A DNA stretch of 64,000 nucleotides from G963663365 sp963663365 (lineage in GTDB: Bacteria > Hinthialibacterota > Hinthialibacteria > Hinthialibacterales > G963663365): the NCBI GenBank assembly GCA_963663365.2, contig CAXXIH010000008.1, positions 1,426,001-1,490,000 of the forward strand, written 5' to 3'. The position numbers and the translations under genes were made by a program. The notes beneath the pieces were generated by a model. That model saw only the letters and a list, made by a program, of their open reading frames with translations. It was not told the origin of the DNA and made no database searches. Shown here in pieces: positions 35,785 through 44,423 of this stretch; position 1 is the stretch's first letter, and each line of letters starts with the position of its first letter.

Positions 35785-36824
35785 AAATAAAAAAAATCCA
35801 CATCGAGAATTTTACCGTTTTCGAGAATCAAGACATCGAGTTTTGCGATGGTGTCAATGTGCTCATCGGCGCCAACGGCACAGGCAAATCGCATCTTCTA
35901 AAGATTCTTTATGCAGTGACTCAAGATATAACAGATGAGAATGGTACCAATGATAATCTCTATTTTCAATTTCTATTTCTTCTTTATGGACTTTTCAAAC
36001 CCGAAGACGGCGAATATCGACTTCTGATGAGGAACCGTAATAGACATTCGTCAGAGTTTCGGATTGATTTTGGCACAGATATAATTCCTATATCTATACC
36101 TTATAAGTACAGACTTAGCGAGCCCCCGGCTACCCCTTATCTCCAGAATGCCAATCGTATATTCATTCCGCCAAACGATGTGTTGGCGATTTATCCCGGA
36201 TTTACCGCATCCTATGAAAAAAGGGAATTGGCTTTCGATCAGACCTATTATGATCTTTGCAAGGCCCTTTCGGCAGCGCCCCTAAAAAATGGGAATGAAA
36301 TTCTCTCGAAACTGGGGAAAAACCTGGAAAATATTTTAAATGGACGGGTCGTTCAAAAGGGCGACCGATTCTATGTAAAAAACAAAGAGACGGAGCAGGC
36401 TCTGGAAGCGCATCTCCTTGCCGAGGGTCATCGAAAGATCGCCACATTAGTCCATTTAATTAATAACGGTTCTATCGACAAAGACACGATTTTGTTTTGG
36501 GATGAGCCGGAAGCGAATATGAATCCCCGCCTCATCAAGCCTATATGTGAAATGTTGCGCGGATTGGCAAAAGAGGGCGTCCAGGTATTCATCGCCACAC
36601 ATGATTACTTGGTCACGGGTGAACTCTCGCTTGCATCCGAATATAAGACAGAGCCGCAAGTTCCGATTCGTTTCTTGGCTATGAGCCGCGAGGGAGATCA
36701 ACCCGTTGAAATTCAGAGTGGAGATACCCTGGCCGATTTAGAGGACAATCCGATCTTGGATGAGTTCGCCGCTCATTATACGCGTGAGGAAGATGCTGTA
36801 AGGAACCAACTGAAGGAGGGGTAA
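35781..36824 (+). CDS. AAA/RecF-type ATPase of a dus-inserted cassette
   Basis: A 347-residue ABC/RecF-like ATPase of the AAA_15/AAA_21 type: MKIKKIHIENFTVFENQ, Walker A GANGTGKS at residues 30-37, Walker B ILFWDEPEANMNP (Asp241-Glu242), and the H-motif VFIATHDYLVTG. There is no long coiled-coil insert and no TOPRIM domain, unlike OLD nucleases. It is directly upstream of a PD-(D/E)xK nuclease gene (4 bp), so the two form an operon. Such ATPase-plus-effector pairs are frequent in antiphage defence (compare Septu, PARIS). The defence role here is inferred, not shown. Confidence 0.8.
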   Translation: MKIKKIHIENFTVFENQDIEFCDGVNVLIGANGTGKSHLLKILYAVTQDITDENGTNDNLYFQFLFLLYGLFKPEDGEYRLLMRNRNRHSSEFRIDFGTDIIPISIPYKYRLSEPPATPYLQNANRIFIPPNDVLAIYPGFTASYEKRELAFDQTYYDLCKALSAAPLKNGNEILSKLGKNLENILNGRVVQKGDRFYVKNKETEQALEAHLLAEGHRKIATLVHLINNGSIDKDTILFWDEPEANMNPRLIKPICEMLRGLAKEGVQVFIATHDYLVTGELSLASEYKTEPQVPIRFLAMSREGDQPVEIQSGDTLADLEDNPILDEFAAHYTREEDAVRNQLKEG

Positions 36825-36828
36825 AGGG

Positions 36829-37392
36829 ATGACTGTACTACGTGAAGGGGACTTGGAATTCGATTTCGACGATAATTGCTGGGAAGTGCGCAAGTACGAT
36901 AAAGAGGGCTACTATTACAGAACACAGATGGCAAACAAATTGGAGCCGACAAAGGCTGTCGACTTTCTGTGTCTTCGCGACGCTCCTTCATTGCTCATAA
37001 TGGAGGTCAAAGATTTCAGCCGGGGTGTACCGGACAATGAGAAGTTCAAAGCTCTCCCGGAGACTGTTGCCATCAAAGTCCGCGATACGGTTGCGGGAAT
37101 TATCGGTGGGTCACATAACGCCGGCGATTTATGCGAAAAGGAGTTCTTTAAAAAGGCCTATCGGAAATTGAACCGTGCTCCTTGTGTAATCTTTTTCTTT
37201 GAAGACTTGTCCACCCCGGCGCGGCGTCCTCCCCAACGTACGATGAATAAAAAAGACGTCTTGCGTAAAAAATTGAAGAAACATCTGAAGTGGCTGACTC
37301 GGGATGTTGCTGTGTTAGGATCAAGTGACTACGGCGAAATACTTAACGATCTAACGGTACAACGAGTCCAAAACCCCACCCAACACAATTAA
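36829..37392 (+). CDS. Putative PD-(D/E)xK nuclease, partner of the ATPase
   Basis: A 187-residue protein with a restriction-endonuclease-like core: an aspartate in AVDFLCLRDA (Asp45) followed after 13 residues by the Glu-x-Lys signature IMEVKDF (Glu59, Lys61). The C-terminal half is basic (KKDVLRKKLKKHLKWLTRD). The ATG is preceded by GGAGGGG. It is 4 bp behind the ATPase and is the last gene before the second dus repeat. Likely a DNA or RNA nuclease effector controlled by the ATPase. No named family was recognised. Confidence 0.6.
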   Translation: MTVLREGDLEFDFDDNCWEVRKYDKEGYYYRTQMANKLEPTKAVDFLCLRDAPSLLIMEVKDFSRGVPDNEKFKALPETVAIKVRDTVAGIIGGSHNAGDLCEKEFFKKAYRKLNRAPCVIFFFEDLSTPARRPPQRTMNKKDVLRKKLKKHLKWLTRDVAVLGSSDYGEILNDLTVQRVQNPTQHN

Positions 37393-37408
37393 TCCGTCTG
37401 TTCCAAGC

Positions 37409-37519
37409 CCGCTCCCCCTGGTTTTGCAAGTCCGGGGTTCGGGGCTATGCTTGGCCCATGAATAACCGCCAACCCTACCTTGGGGTCAGCCTGGCCCCCA
37501 TTGCCGGTGTAACCGACCG
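37409..37519 (+). repeat. Direct repeat copy 2: restored 5' end of intact dus
   Basis: The second copy of the 111-bp repeat at 35607-35717. It supplies the leader, start codon and first 21 codons of the intact dus gene, so dus remains complete after insertion. The pair, 1802 bp apart, delimits the ATPase/nuclease cassette and resembles attL/attR of elements that integrate into the 5' end of dus genes. Confidence 0.9.
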
Positions 37520-38462
37520 TGCCACACGCCGTATTTCCCGTGAACTGGGATGCGGCATGACCTATTCCGAACTGATCAGCGCCAAGGGCCTGCAAATGGG
37601 CGGGCGCGGCTCGCTGAATATGCTTTCGCATTGCGCCGATGAACACCCCATGGGCATTCAAGTCTTTGGCAAAGATGCGGAATCCTTGGGTGAAGCGGCC
37701 AAAATGGCGACCGACATGGGCCCGGATGAAATCAACCTGAACTTGGGGTGCCCGGCTAAAAAGGTTGTCAGTCACGGCTCGGGAGTGGCAGCCACCAAAG
37801 ACCCGGTGAAGTTGGCTCGGATTATCAGGGCCATGCGCGCCAATACTGATCTTCCGTTGACGATCAAATTCCGCACCGGGATGAACCGTAGCGAGTTGAA
37901 CTATTTGGAAGTGGGACGTATTGCGCAAGAAGAAGGGGCCGATGCGGTGATTCTGCATGCCCGTACCCGGGTTATGGGGTTTGAGGGGATCGCCGATTGG
38001 CGCTGGATTCGAGACCTTGTCGATGCCTTGCACGTGCCTGTCATCGGTAACGGCGATGTTGTGGATGGTCCTTCGGCGGTACGTATGGTACGCGAAACCG
38101 GCTGCCATGGTGTGATGATTGCCCGGGCCAGCTATGGCAATCCGTGGATTTTCCGTGAGGTTGAGGCCGCCTTGCGTAATGGCACAGTCCTGCCGCCTCC
38201 TTCTTACGATGAACGTGTGGAAGTGCTACTGCGCCACATTCGTTACGCAGTCGAAGATTTGGGCGAACACCGGGGCGTGCTCGAAATGCGCAAGCAGACC
38301 GGCTGGTATCTAAAAGGCATTCCCGGGGTGCGTGAATTGCGCGTAGTCACCAACCGTCAGGAAAAGATGGAAGACGTGCTCGATACAATTCGTACATGGC
38401 GCGAACGCGCCCGTCAGCATCCCAAATATGAATCGGACGATCCCGGAGATATCGCCGCATAG
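37458..38462 (+). CDS. dus: tRNA-dihydrouridine synthase (DusB-like)
   Basis: A full 334-residue flavin enzyme that reduces uridine to dihydrouridine in tRNA D-loops. Visible motifs are LAPIAGVTDRATRR (FMN-binding start), EINLNLGCPAKKVV with the catalytic Cys, ILHARTRVMGF, PVIGNGDVVDGPSA and GVMIARASYGNPWIF. Paralogous group (DusA, B or C) is not certain but it is closest to DusB. Its first 21 codons lie in the duplicated segment of the cassette boundary. Confidence 0.92.
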   Translation: MNNRQPYLGVSLAPIAGVTDRATRRISRELGCGMTYSELISAKGLQMGGRGSLNMLSHCADEHPMGIQVFGKDAESLGEAAKMATDMGPDEINLNLGCPAKKVVSHGSGVAATKDPVKLARIIRAMRANTDLPLTIKFRTGMNRSELNYLEVGRIAQEEGADAVILHARTRVMGFEGIADWRWIRDLVDALHVPVIGNGDVVDGPSAVRMVRETGCHGVMIARASYGNPWIFREVEAALRNGTVLPPPSYDERVEVLLRHIRYAVEDLGEHRGVLEMRKQTGWYLKGIPGVRELRVVTNRQEKMEDVLDTIRTWRERARQHPKYESDDPGDIAA

Positions 38463-38512
38463 ACGATAATCGCCACCACACTTCTGATGTGATTTAGAAT
38501 TTCAGAACCGAT

Positions 38513-39193
38513 CTACATTTTCTCAGCTAGGACAAATGCGCGGTCTGAAAACATGCCGATCGGTACTATCTTTTTGCACAACAAACCAGCCTGCGCGATT
38601 TCATTGGCGATCTGATCGGGGTGACAAAAATACTTGGCCGGACGGGATGATGGCCGTACCCGTTTCTGGTTCCTTCTGCTTTTCGGGGTTTCGGATGTTT
38701 TATACTGAACGATAATGTAGCGTTTGCTGGCGGATTTTAACGAAGCGAGCAGGTCCTGACGTTTCTTTGCATCGAAGTAATAACAGAACCGTACGCAGGA
38801 AACCAAATCGGCGTATTCCTCCATGTGGGAGGCAAGTTCGAATGCATTTCCCTTCTTCATCATACCATTGAGGTTCAATTTCCGGTGGCGATTCGATGCT
38901 TCGCCCAGCATCTCATCGGAAAGGTCGATTCCGCTGACCGACTCCATTTTCGAGCCCCAATACGAGAAAAGCCTTCCCGCCCCGCAAGGGACATCAAGCA
39001 CAGATGTTACGTTCTCTAAACCACGCAGGCACTCATTCAAAGCCCGCCGCTCGGCGATACGTTTTAAAAAGCCGCTGATAAACCGCCCCTCCCGGCATTT
39101 AAGGAATTCTGCGGGATTGTGACAAACCGGATATTGGATTTGTGGCGCATTATCCGTGTTCGGGAAAATGGCTTCGCTTTTTGTAATTTGCAT
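38513..39193 (-). CDS. Class I SAM-dependent methyltransferase
   Basis: A Rossmann-fold methyltransferase of about 226 residues: VTSVLDVPCGAGRLFSYWG (motif I), VSGIDLSDEMLGEA and DLVSCVRFCYYFDAKKRQDLL. It resembles the UbiE/BioC-type (Methyltransf_11/25) enzymes. The substrate is unknown. The ATG at 39193 is preferred over a TTG at 39214. It is monocistronic and convergent with dus. Confidence 0.75.
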   Translation of the reverse strand: MQITKSEAIFPNTDNAPQIQYPVCHNPAEFLKCREGRFISGFLKRIAERRALNECLRGLENVTSVLDVPCGAGRLFSYWGSKMESVSGIDLSDEMLGEASNRHRKLNLNGMMKKGNAFELASHMEEYADLVSCVRFCYYFDAKKRQDLLASLKSASKRYIIVQYKTSETPKSRRNQKRVRPSSRPAKYFCHPDQIANEIAQAGLLCKKIVPIGMFSDRAFVLAEKM

Positions 39194-39409
39194 CGGTCTC
39201 GATGTCCTTATCAAAACGGTTCATGTACGTTTGTGCCTGTCTCGGCAACCATGTGATAGAAAATCTATCATAAGACCAATGAAGAGTAGCCAAATTGAGG
39301 TTACAGAATGGTGACAGCAGGGTAAAAAGATGCGGAATTGCCTTATTAGTACCTTAAGTTGCAGGTTTTAGATCCGGTTGTGGCTGCAGTTAATGAAATA
39401 TCTAGACTT

Positions 39410-40531
39410 TTAAACCTCTATGGAAAGATTCTGCAATTCAGCCTCATCGATCTCAAATCCCATACCCGGTCCCTGCGGGGCGGGGAGTTGGCCATTTACC
39501 GGTTTATACGGAGTCCTTAGCACCGACTTGGTCAGATACTGCGGGCCATTGAGCGCGGCGGGAGTCGAAAGCCCATAAGCCGCATACAGCGCCAAGGATG
39601 CGCTTAGCCCCACATCCGGTTCAGTTAAACCGCTGCCCAAAAAGAACATTCCCGCATCCAACACTGTTTCGATTTGACAACGTGCATCGAATAACCCGCC
39701 GCAACGGGCCGGCTTGATGGTGAGCCCATCCAACATTCCCAGCCGTATAAACTCCACCAGATCGCCGGTCGAGAGCACACCTTCATCCATGGTGATCGGC
39801 AAAGCGCCTTGGGCGCGGAGTTGTTGATACCCGGATAACCTGTTCGGACGGATCGGACATTCCAAAATATCTACGCCAAGATCAGCGAGTTTCGGCGCGA
39901 CTTGGAGCGCTGTGGTAAGATCGTAGCCGCCGTTGGCATCCGCCCATAAAAAGCCATCCGGCACACGTTCTTTGACACGTTTGCACAGTTCGAGATCGTA
40001 ATCCGGATCCGGAGCCACTTTGACATTGAAATTCCGGTATCCGCGTTGCCAACCATCTTCCAGCGAGGCTTCCAGATCATCCAATGAGGCGGGATTGAGT
40101 GTCCAACTCAGCGTGATCATCCCGCCTTGGGGACGTCCCCAATACTCGGCCAGGCTGATACCCAAAGCCCTAGAGCAGAGATCGTGCAAGGCCAGGTCTA
40201 TACCCGCTTTGCAGATGGGCATCCCCGTGGAAAAGCCCGGGCCGATGGTGCGGTTCATAACTTCATGGATTCCTGCGATATCAAAGGCATCCCGTCCGAG
40301 CAATACGGGAGCAAGGTACGTCTGTATGGTTCCGGTGACCGATTCCAGCGTCTCGTAGCTCCAACGATGGCTGGGCACGCTTTCACCCCAGCCAACGCGT
40401 CCCGTATCCGCTGTGATTTTGACCAATGCCGTACGCCGTCCCAGGGGCTCACCTTTGGGACCTTCCAAAAACTTAAAACGTCCCACGGTTGGGTATTCAA
40501 CGGGAAAGACTTCGATACGTTCAATCTTCAT
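39410..40531 (-). CDS. Mandelate racemase/muconate lactonizing enzyme-family protein (enolase superfamily)
   Basis: A 373-residue enzyme with the capping domain and TIM barrel of the enolase superfamily. Catalytic residues are visible: the Lys in FNVKV, metal ligands Asp in WADANGG, Glu in ILECPI and Asp-Glu in TMDEGV, and the second Lys in LTIKPARCGG, as in the MLE/dipeptide epimerase-like subgroup. It overlaps the sugar-binding protein gene by 4 bp, so its substrate is probably a sugar acid or related product imported by the ABC system. Exact reaction not predictable. Confidence 0.85.
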   Translation of the reverse strand: MKIERIEVFPVEYPTVGRFKFLEGPKGEPLGRRTALVKITADTGRVGWGESVPSHRWSYETLESVTGTIQTYLAPVLLGRDAFDIAGIHEVMNRTIGPGFSTGMPICKAGIDLALHDLCSRALGISLAEYWGRPQGGMITLSWTLNPASLDDLEASLEDGWQRGYRNFNVKVAPDPDYDLELCKRVKERVPDGFLWADANGGYDLTTALQVAPKLADLGVDILECPIRPNRLSGYQQLRAQGALPITMDEGVLSTGDLVEFIRLGMLDGLTIKPARCGGLFDARCQIETVLDAGMFFLGSGLTEPDVGLSASLALYAAYGLSTPAALNGPQYLTKSVLRTPYKPVNGQLPAPQGPGMGFEIDEAELQNLSIEV

Positions 40532-42054
40532 TTTTCTTCCTGTATTTCGTCATAGGCGTTATCGGCGGTCTCTTTCAGCTCCACATAAAAACGGTGGGCT
40601 GCATCTTCCGGAGTCATTTTTTCATAGATGACCTGTTCCAAATAATTAAGACCCGTTTTGCGCAACCAAAGATCGCGTTTTACCAGCACCTGAATATATT
40701 CCGGCAGGTCCGGTGTATCGGATGCCTGAGCAACAGGGATATGCCAGTTACCGGAATCCATAACCTCATTATAGAACTGAACCCAAGGATCTTCCCAATT
40801 CAGAAGTTCGGGGTAAATCTTCGCAAAACGTTCCGGCTCGGGCGGCAAATGCCGGAATTGACGCAGCTGGGATCGGGCCAAATGCACGGGATGCGTCAAA
40901 AACAAAGCCACACGGCACGCGTTATAAGTATGTGCATCGCCTTTATAGGGTGTTTGTTTCAAAACACTGAATCCATAAACGCCGGCTGAAGGCGAAGCAT
41001 GATCGCCTGCTTTCAAAGTCGGAGTCCAAACCATCGTCAGATCAGGGAAAGGATTCGGCTTTTTGACACCCTGGCTGATTTCCAGATTCCGGATGTCTTC
41101 ATAAACCTTGGGAGCCCAGGGGATTGAGCCGAATGACATCGCCAATTTTTGTTGGGTGATGATCTCATCCAACATTTCATACGTGCCCATACCCAGCGTT
41201 GCCGGATTCCAAGATTTATCGACATTGATCAGCTGATGGAACAACAAAAAGATTTGATAGATTTGTTCTTCTTTCAAATCGGGATGCCGTGTCCAACGCC
41301 CGGTGTTTTCGTCATAACCAAGCATAAAACGTTCGGCGACTTTCTTACCCCATGCGCCGGGTCCGAATTCAAGATTGACAAGATGCTCAAGATGCACCAA
41401 ACCCGCGCCGAATCCCCAAACATCGGTTTGTCCGTCGCCATCGGTGTCACGGGTCATACGTTTGCAGGCTTCGCGGAACTCTTTAAATGTCCAGCCATCG
41501 CGCCGTAGTTGTTCATCGTCATAACCGGCCTCGCGCAACATGGTGCGGTTCACCAACATCACTCCGCCGTAGCAATACCGGTAGATCGGGAAAACATACT
41601 GCTTGCCATCCCGCACTGCGGCTTTTTGCACCACCGGCCCCATCGCTTCCAGACGTTCCAATGGCAAAAGTTCTTCCGGAATGGCGATAGCCTGGTCTGT
41701 CGCTTTGCCGCTGTATTGCAGCGATTCGAATGTTTCAAACCCGCTGATACACACATCGGGCGGTTGGCCGCTGGCTACAGCCACACGGAGTTTGCTTTCA
41801 TAACCGGCATGACTCATCACCACCATTTTTATTTTCACGTTCGGATGGGTTGTGTTCCAACAATCGGCGAGTTCGTAATAATGGGCCTCATCGGGCGTGC
41901 CCAGCATCTCATTGATCCACACCGTAATCGTATCTTTCCCGCCCGGCATGGCGGCGGTTTCCCCATCGGCGGATAGGTGTTCTTGCCATGTAAAAAAGCC
42001 GAGCCAGCTGAGCAACAAAGCGATACCCAAAAATACGATTAGAGCGTTTTTCAT
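40528..42054 (-). CDS. ABC sugar transporter substrate-binding protein
   Basis: A 508-residue extracellular binding protein: N-terminal helix (IVFLGIALLLSWLGFFTW) as anchor or signal, followed by ITVWINEMLGTPDEAHYY, PNVKIKMVVMSH and a QPPDVCISGFETFESL region as in family 1 (CUT1) binding proteins. It is larger than usual (typically about 420-450). It lies 4 bp after the second permease and overlaps the enolase-superfamily enzyme, completing a transport-plus-catabolism operon. Confidence 0.85.
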   Translation of the reverse strand: MKNALIVFLGIALLLSWLGFFTWQEHLSADGETAAMPGGKDTITVWINEMLGTPDEAHYYELADCWNTTHPNVKIKMVVMSHAGYESKLRVAVASGQPPDVCISGFETFESLQYSGKATDQAIAIPEELLPLERLEAMGPVVQKAAVRDGKQYVFPIYRYCYGGVMLVNRTMLREAGYDDEQLRRDGWTFKEFREACKRMTRDTDGDGQTDVWGFGAGLVHLEHLVNLEFGPGAWGKKVAERFMLGYDENTGRWTRHPDLKEEQIYQIFLLFHQLINVDKSWNPATLGMGTYEMLDEIITQQKLAMSFGSIPWAPKVYEDIRNLEISQGVKKPNPFPDLTMVWTPTLKAGDHASPSAGVYGFSVLKQTPYKGDAHTYNACRVALFLTHPVHLARSQLRQFRHLPPEPERFAKIYPELLNWEDPWVQFYNEVMDSGNWHIPVAQASDTPDLPEYIQVLVKRDLWLRKTGLNYLEQVIYEKMTPEDAAHRFYVELKETADNAYDEIQEEK

Positions 42055-42058
42055 TTTT

Positions 42059-42919
42059 TCAGCCTTTTATCGCGCCGATAGTCAGCCCTCGGATAAAATG
42101 ACGTTGCAGCAATAGGAATAGCAATATCACCGGCAGACTGGCCATGACCGCCCCTGCCATGATGACACCGTAATCCTGCAACAGAACGGTGCCTTGATCG
42201 ACGCCGATGATCGACATCAGACCAACCTGTATGGTCATCAGTTTCGGTGAGTTGGTTACAAGGTATGGCCAAAAATAATCGCCCCATCCGGCCACGAATT
42301 CCAATAAAAACATGACCGCAAGTATCGGCCGGGCCATGGGCAAAATGATGCGCAAAAAAATCATCCCTTCCGAAGCGCCGTCGATACGCGCCGCATCGGT
42401 TAAGTCTTGGGGGAGTGTGCTCATATACTGTTTTAATAAAAAGATGCCCGCCAATCCAACCATGCGCGGAACAATCAAAGCATAATACGTATCGAACCAA
42501 GCGAACTTGAACATCATTTGATACAAAGGGATGAGGGTTACGAACGCGGGTATAGCAAGAACGCCGATGATTGCCCAAAAAATCGCCGTTCGTCCGGGGA
42601 ATTCCATTTTGGCCAGCGCATACCCGGCCATGGCCCCGATAAAAACACTGCAAACCGCCGGAACCGATGAGACAATCAGACTATTGAGCAGCCATCGCCA
42701 GGCCGCACCACGAGTGATATCGAAGAACTTTCCGAAATTATCAAATGCCCAATCGCGGGGAATCCAATCCAAGGCGGAAACATCAAATGAAGTCCCGATA
42801 TGAGTAAGGCTGCTGACCGCCATCAAATAAAGAGAGAATAAGGATATCGTGGAATAGAACAGCAGGACGGTTAATCCGCCCAGACGTGAAAGCCATCGCA
42901 TGTTCGTTCCAGCCGTCAT
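42059..42919 (-). CDS. ABC carbohydrate transporter permease, second subunit (MalG-like)
   Basis: A 286-residue permease with six predicted helices. The EAA motif is visible as DLTDAARIDGASEGMIFLRI before the last helices, typical of CUT1 inner-membrane subunits of the MalG/UgpE type. It adjoins the first permease gene without a gap and the binding protein gene after 4 bp. Imports a carbohydrate; the ATPase is not in this operon and may be supplied in trans (multitasking MsmK/MalK-type). Confidence 0.9.
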   Translation of the reverse strand: MTAGTNMRWLSRLGGLTVLLFYSTISLFSLYLMAVSSLTHIGTSFDVSALDWIPRDWAFDNFGKFFDITRGAAWRWLLNSLIVSSVPAVCSVFIGAMAGYALAKMEFPGRTAIFWAIIGVLAIPAFVTLIPLYQMMFKFAWFDTYYALIVPRMVGLAGIFLLKQYMSTLPQDLTDAARIDGASEGMIFLRIILPMARPILAVMFLLEFVAGWGDYFWPYLVTNSPKLMTIQVGLMSIIGVDQGTVLLQDYGVIMAGAVMASLPVILLFLLLQRHFIRGLTIGAIKG

Positions 42920-43915
42920 TTAGTACTCCACATCCGTTGCCAGCCAGCGGTAATTGACGATTGAAACCGCGATGATAACCAGCATTAAAAGAACAGCCAT
43001 CGCCGAAGCCAAACCGAAGTTATTTTCATAATAAAAGGTTCGGTAAATGTGATAGTTGGTGAAATAGGTTGTTTTGAGCGGGCCGCCGCCGGTAATCAAC
43101 ATGGCTGGGGCAAATACTTGAAAAGAAGCGATTAAGCCGACGATTGTTACATAAATCGTGGCTGGTTTTGCCAAGGGCCAGGTGATTGAGAAGAAAGTGG
43201 CCCATGCGGAAGCACCATCGATTTTGCTGACTTCATAATAGGCCGGAGGGATATTACCGATGGCTGCGCAGTAAATAATAATCCCAACGCCATTGGCTGA
43301 GAGCCAAACCATGGCAATCAAAACCGGCAAAGCCAAGTTTGGATCGCCAAACCAATTTTGCGCGGCGTAGCCGAAATAGTCGAGTACGGCATTGGCAAAA
43401 CCGCCGCCACTGTGGAAAATCCATTTTAAAATCGCCGCGCTGACCACAAAGCTGACTACGCCGGGCAGATATAACGCGGCTTTGAATGCGGTCTGTAAAG
43501 GTGGAGGCTGTTTTAGAATTTGCACAGCCAATACCATGCTAAGCAGAACCGAAATGGGGACGGTTCCGGCCATGTATAAAAAGGTCACCCATAAAGTGTG
43601 CCACCAAAAAGGATCGGCAAGGATATCGGTATAATTTTTCAGGCCGATCCAGTGCGTGGCTGTGGCGCTGGTTAAACTGAAATCGGTCAGGCTCTGCATA
43701 AAAGCCTTTAGCAATGGATAAAACATAAACAGTGTGGCCCATGCCAAAGCGCAAGCCAGAAAGGTATACGCCCAGAACCACTGACGGTGCCGCTGCAGCA
43801 AACGCATCCGTCCGCAACGAAGCCAATCGGCAATCGTAAAAAAGAGCGGAGGAATGACAGTCCAGAACGCTATAAGACCTGCCAAGTACCAAAAGGGATA
43901 AACCAAAAGCCTCAC
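42920..43915 (-). CDS. ABC carbohydrate transporter permease, first subunit (MalF-like)
   Basis: A 331-residue permease with about eight helices, two more at the N terminus than the usual six. The EAA motif is PPAYYEVSKIDGASAWATFFSI. The GTG at 43915 is the first start in frame; no clear ribosome-binding site is visible. It is the first gene of the transporter operon. The tRNA-Arg gene lies upstream on the other strand. Confidence 0.88.
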   Translation of the reverse strand: MRLLVYPFWYLAGLIAFWTVIPPLFFTIADWLRCGRMRLLQRHRQWFWAYTFLACALAWATLFMFYPLLKAFMQSLTDFSLTSATATHWIGLKNYTDILADPFWWHTLWVTFLYMAGTVPISVLLSMVLAVQILKQPPPLQTAFKAALYLPGVVSFVVSAAILKWIFHSGGGFANAVLDYFGYAAQNWFGDPNLALPVLIAMVWLSANGVGIIIYCAAIGNIPPAYYEVSKIDGASAWATFFSITWPLAKPATIYVTIVGLIASFQVFAPAMLITGGGPLKTTYFTNYHIYRTFYYENNFGLASAMAVLLMLVIIAVSIVNYRWLATDVEY

Positions 43916-44049
43916 CTATGCATTTGTGAGTTCATATTCCTGGTTGACATTATCCGCGAGCCGGGCGCTGTTGAATAGAGCGTAGACAGCAAAATGGCTG
44001 CCAAAGCCTTCACTCTTTGAACCAATGGACTATGGTACAGGAGAAATCA

Positions 44050-44123
44050 GCGCCCGTAGCTCAATTGGATAGAGCACCTGACTTCGGATCAGGCGGTTCG
44101 GGGTTCGAGTCCCTGCGGGCGCG
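44050..44123 (+). tRNA. tRNA-Arg (anticodon TCG)
   Basis: A full cloverleaf can be drawn: acceptor GCGCCCG/CGGGCGC, D-arm GCTC-AATTGGAT-AGAGC, anticodon stem CCTGA/TCAGG around loop CTTCGGA (anticodon TCG), and T-arm CGGGG-TTCGAGT-CCCTG, discriminator G. The CCA is not encoded. The accessory region begins right after it, so it may have served as the integration site. No second copy of its 3' end is seen in the window. Confidence 0.95.
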
Positions 44124-44423
44124 CTCATAACCATTTGGAAATACTACATTTAGGTAGACGTCCAGAATTGCTCCCCAGGCGTAAATCCTACTTTTTACCT
44201 TCACTATTGATTTTTTAGACGCTTAATCCGCTCAAATATCATCGCTACGGATCATTACAGACTTATAGAATACCCGCTGTATTAAGCATACTATAACTCT
44301 TAGATATGCAGCACTGTGAAGTTTTCCTTCGTTAAGTTTGGCGCTTCAATCTGCGGCGCTTGATTTAAATCCTCGGTCAGATATTTGGGAAAGATTGTGC
44401 CGACAGCCGCCAACCCAAAGAGC

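Noticed and set aside
37389..38108. Long minus-strand frame (239 codons) over the dus gene
   Set aside because: It is antisense to an unmistakable Dus protein, with no domain and amino-acid composition typical of a shadow frame.
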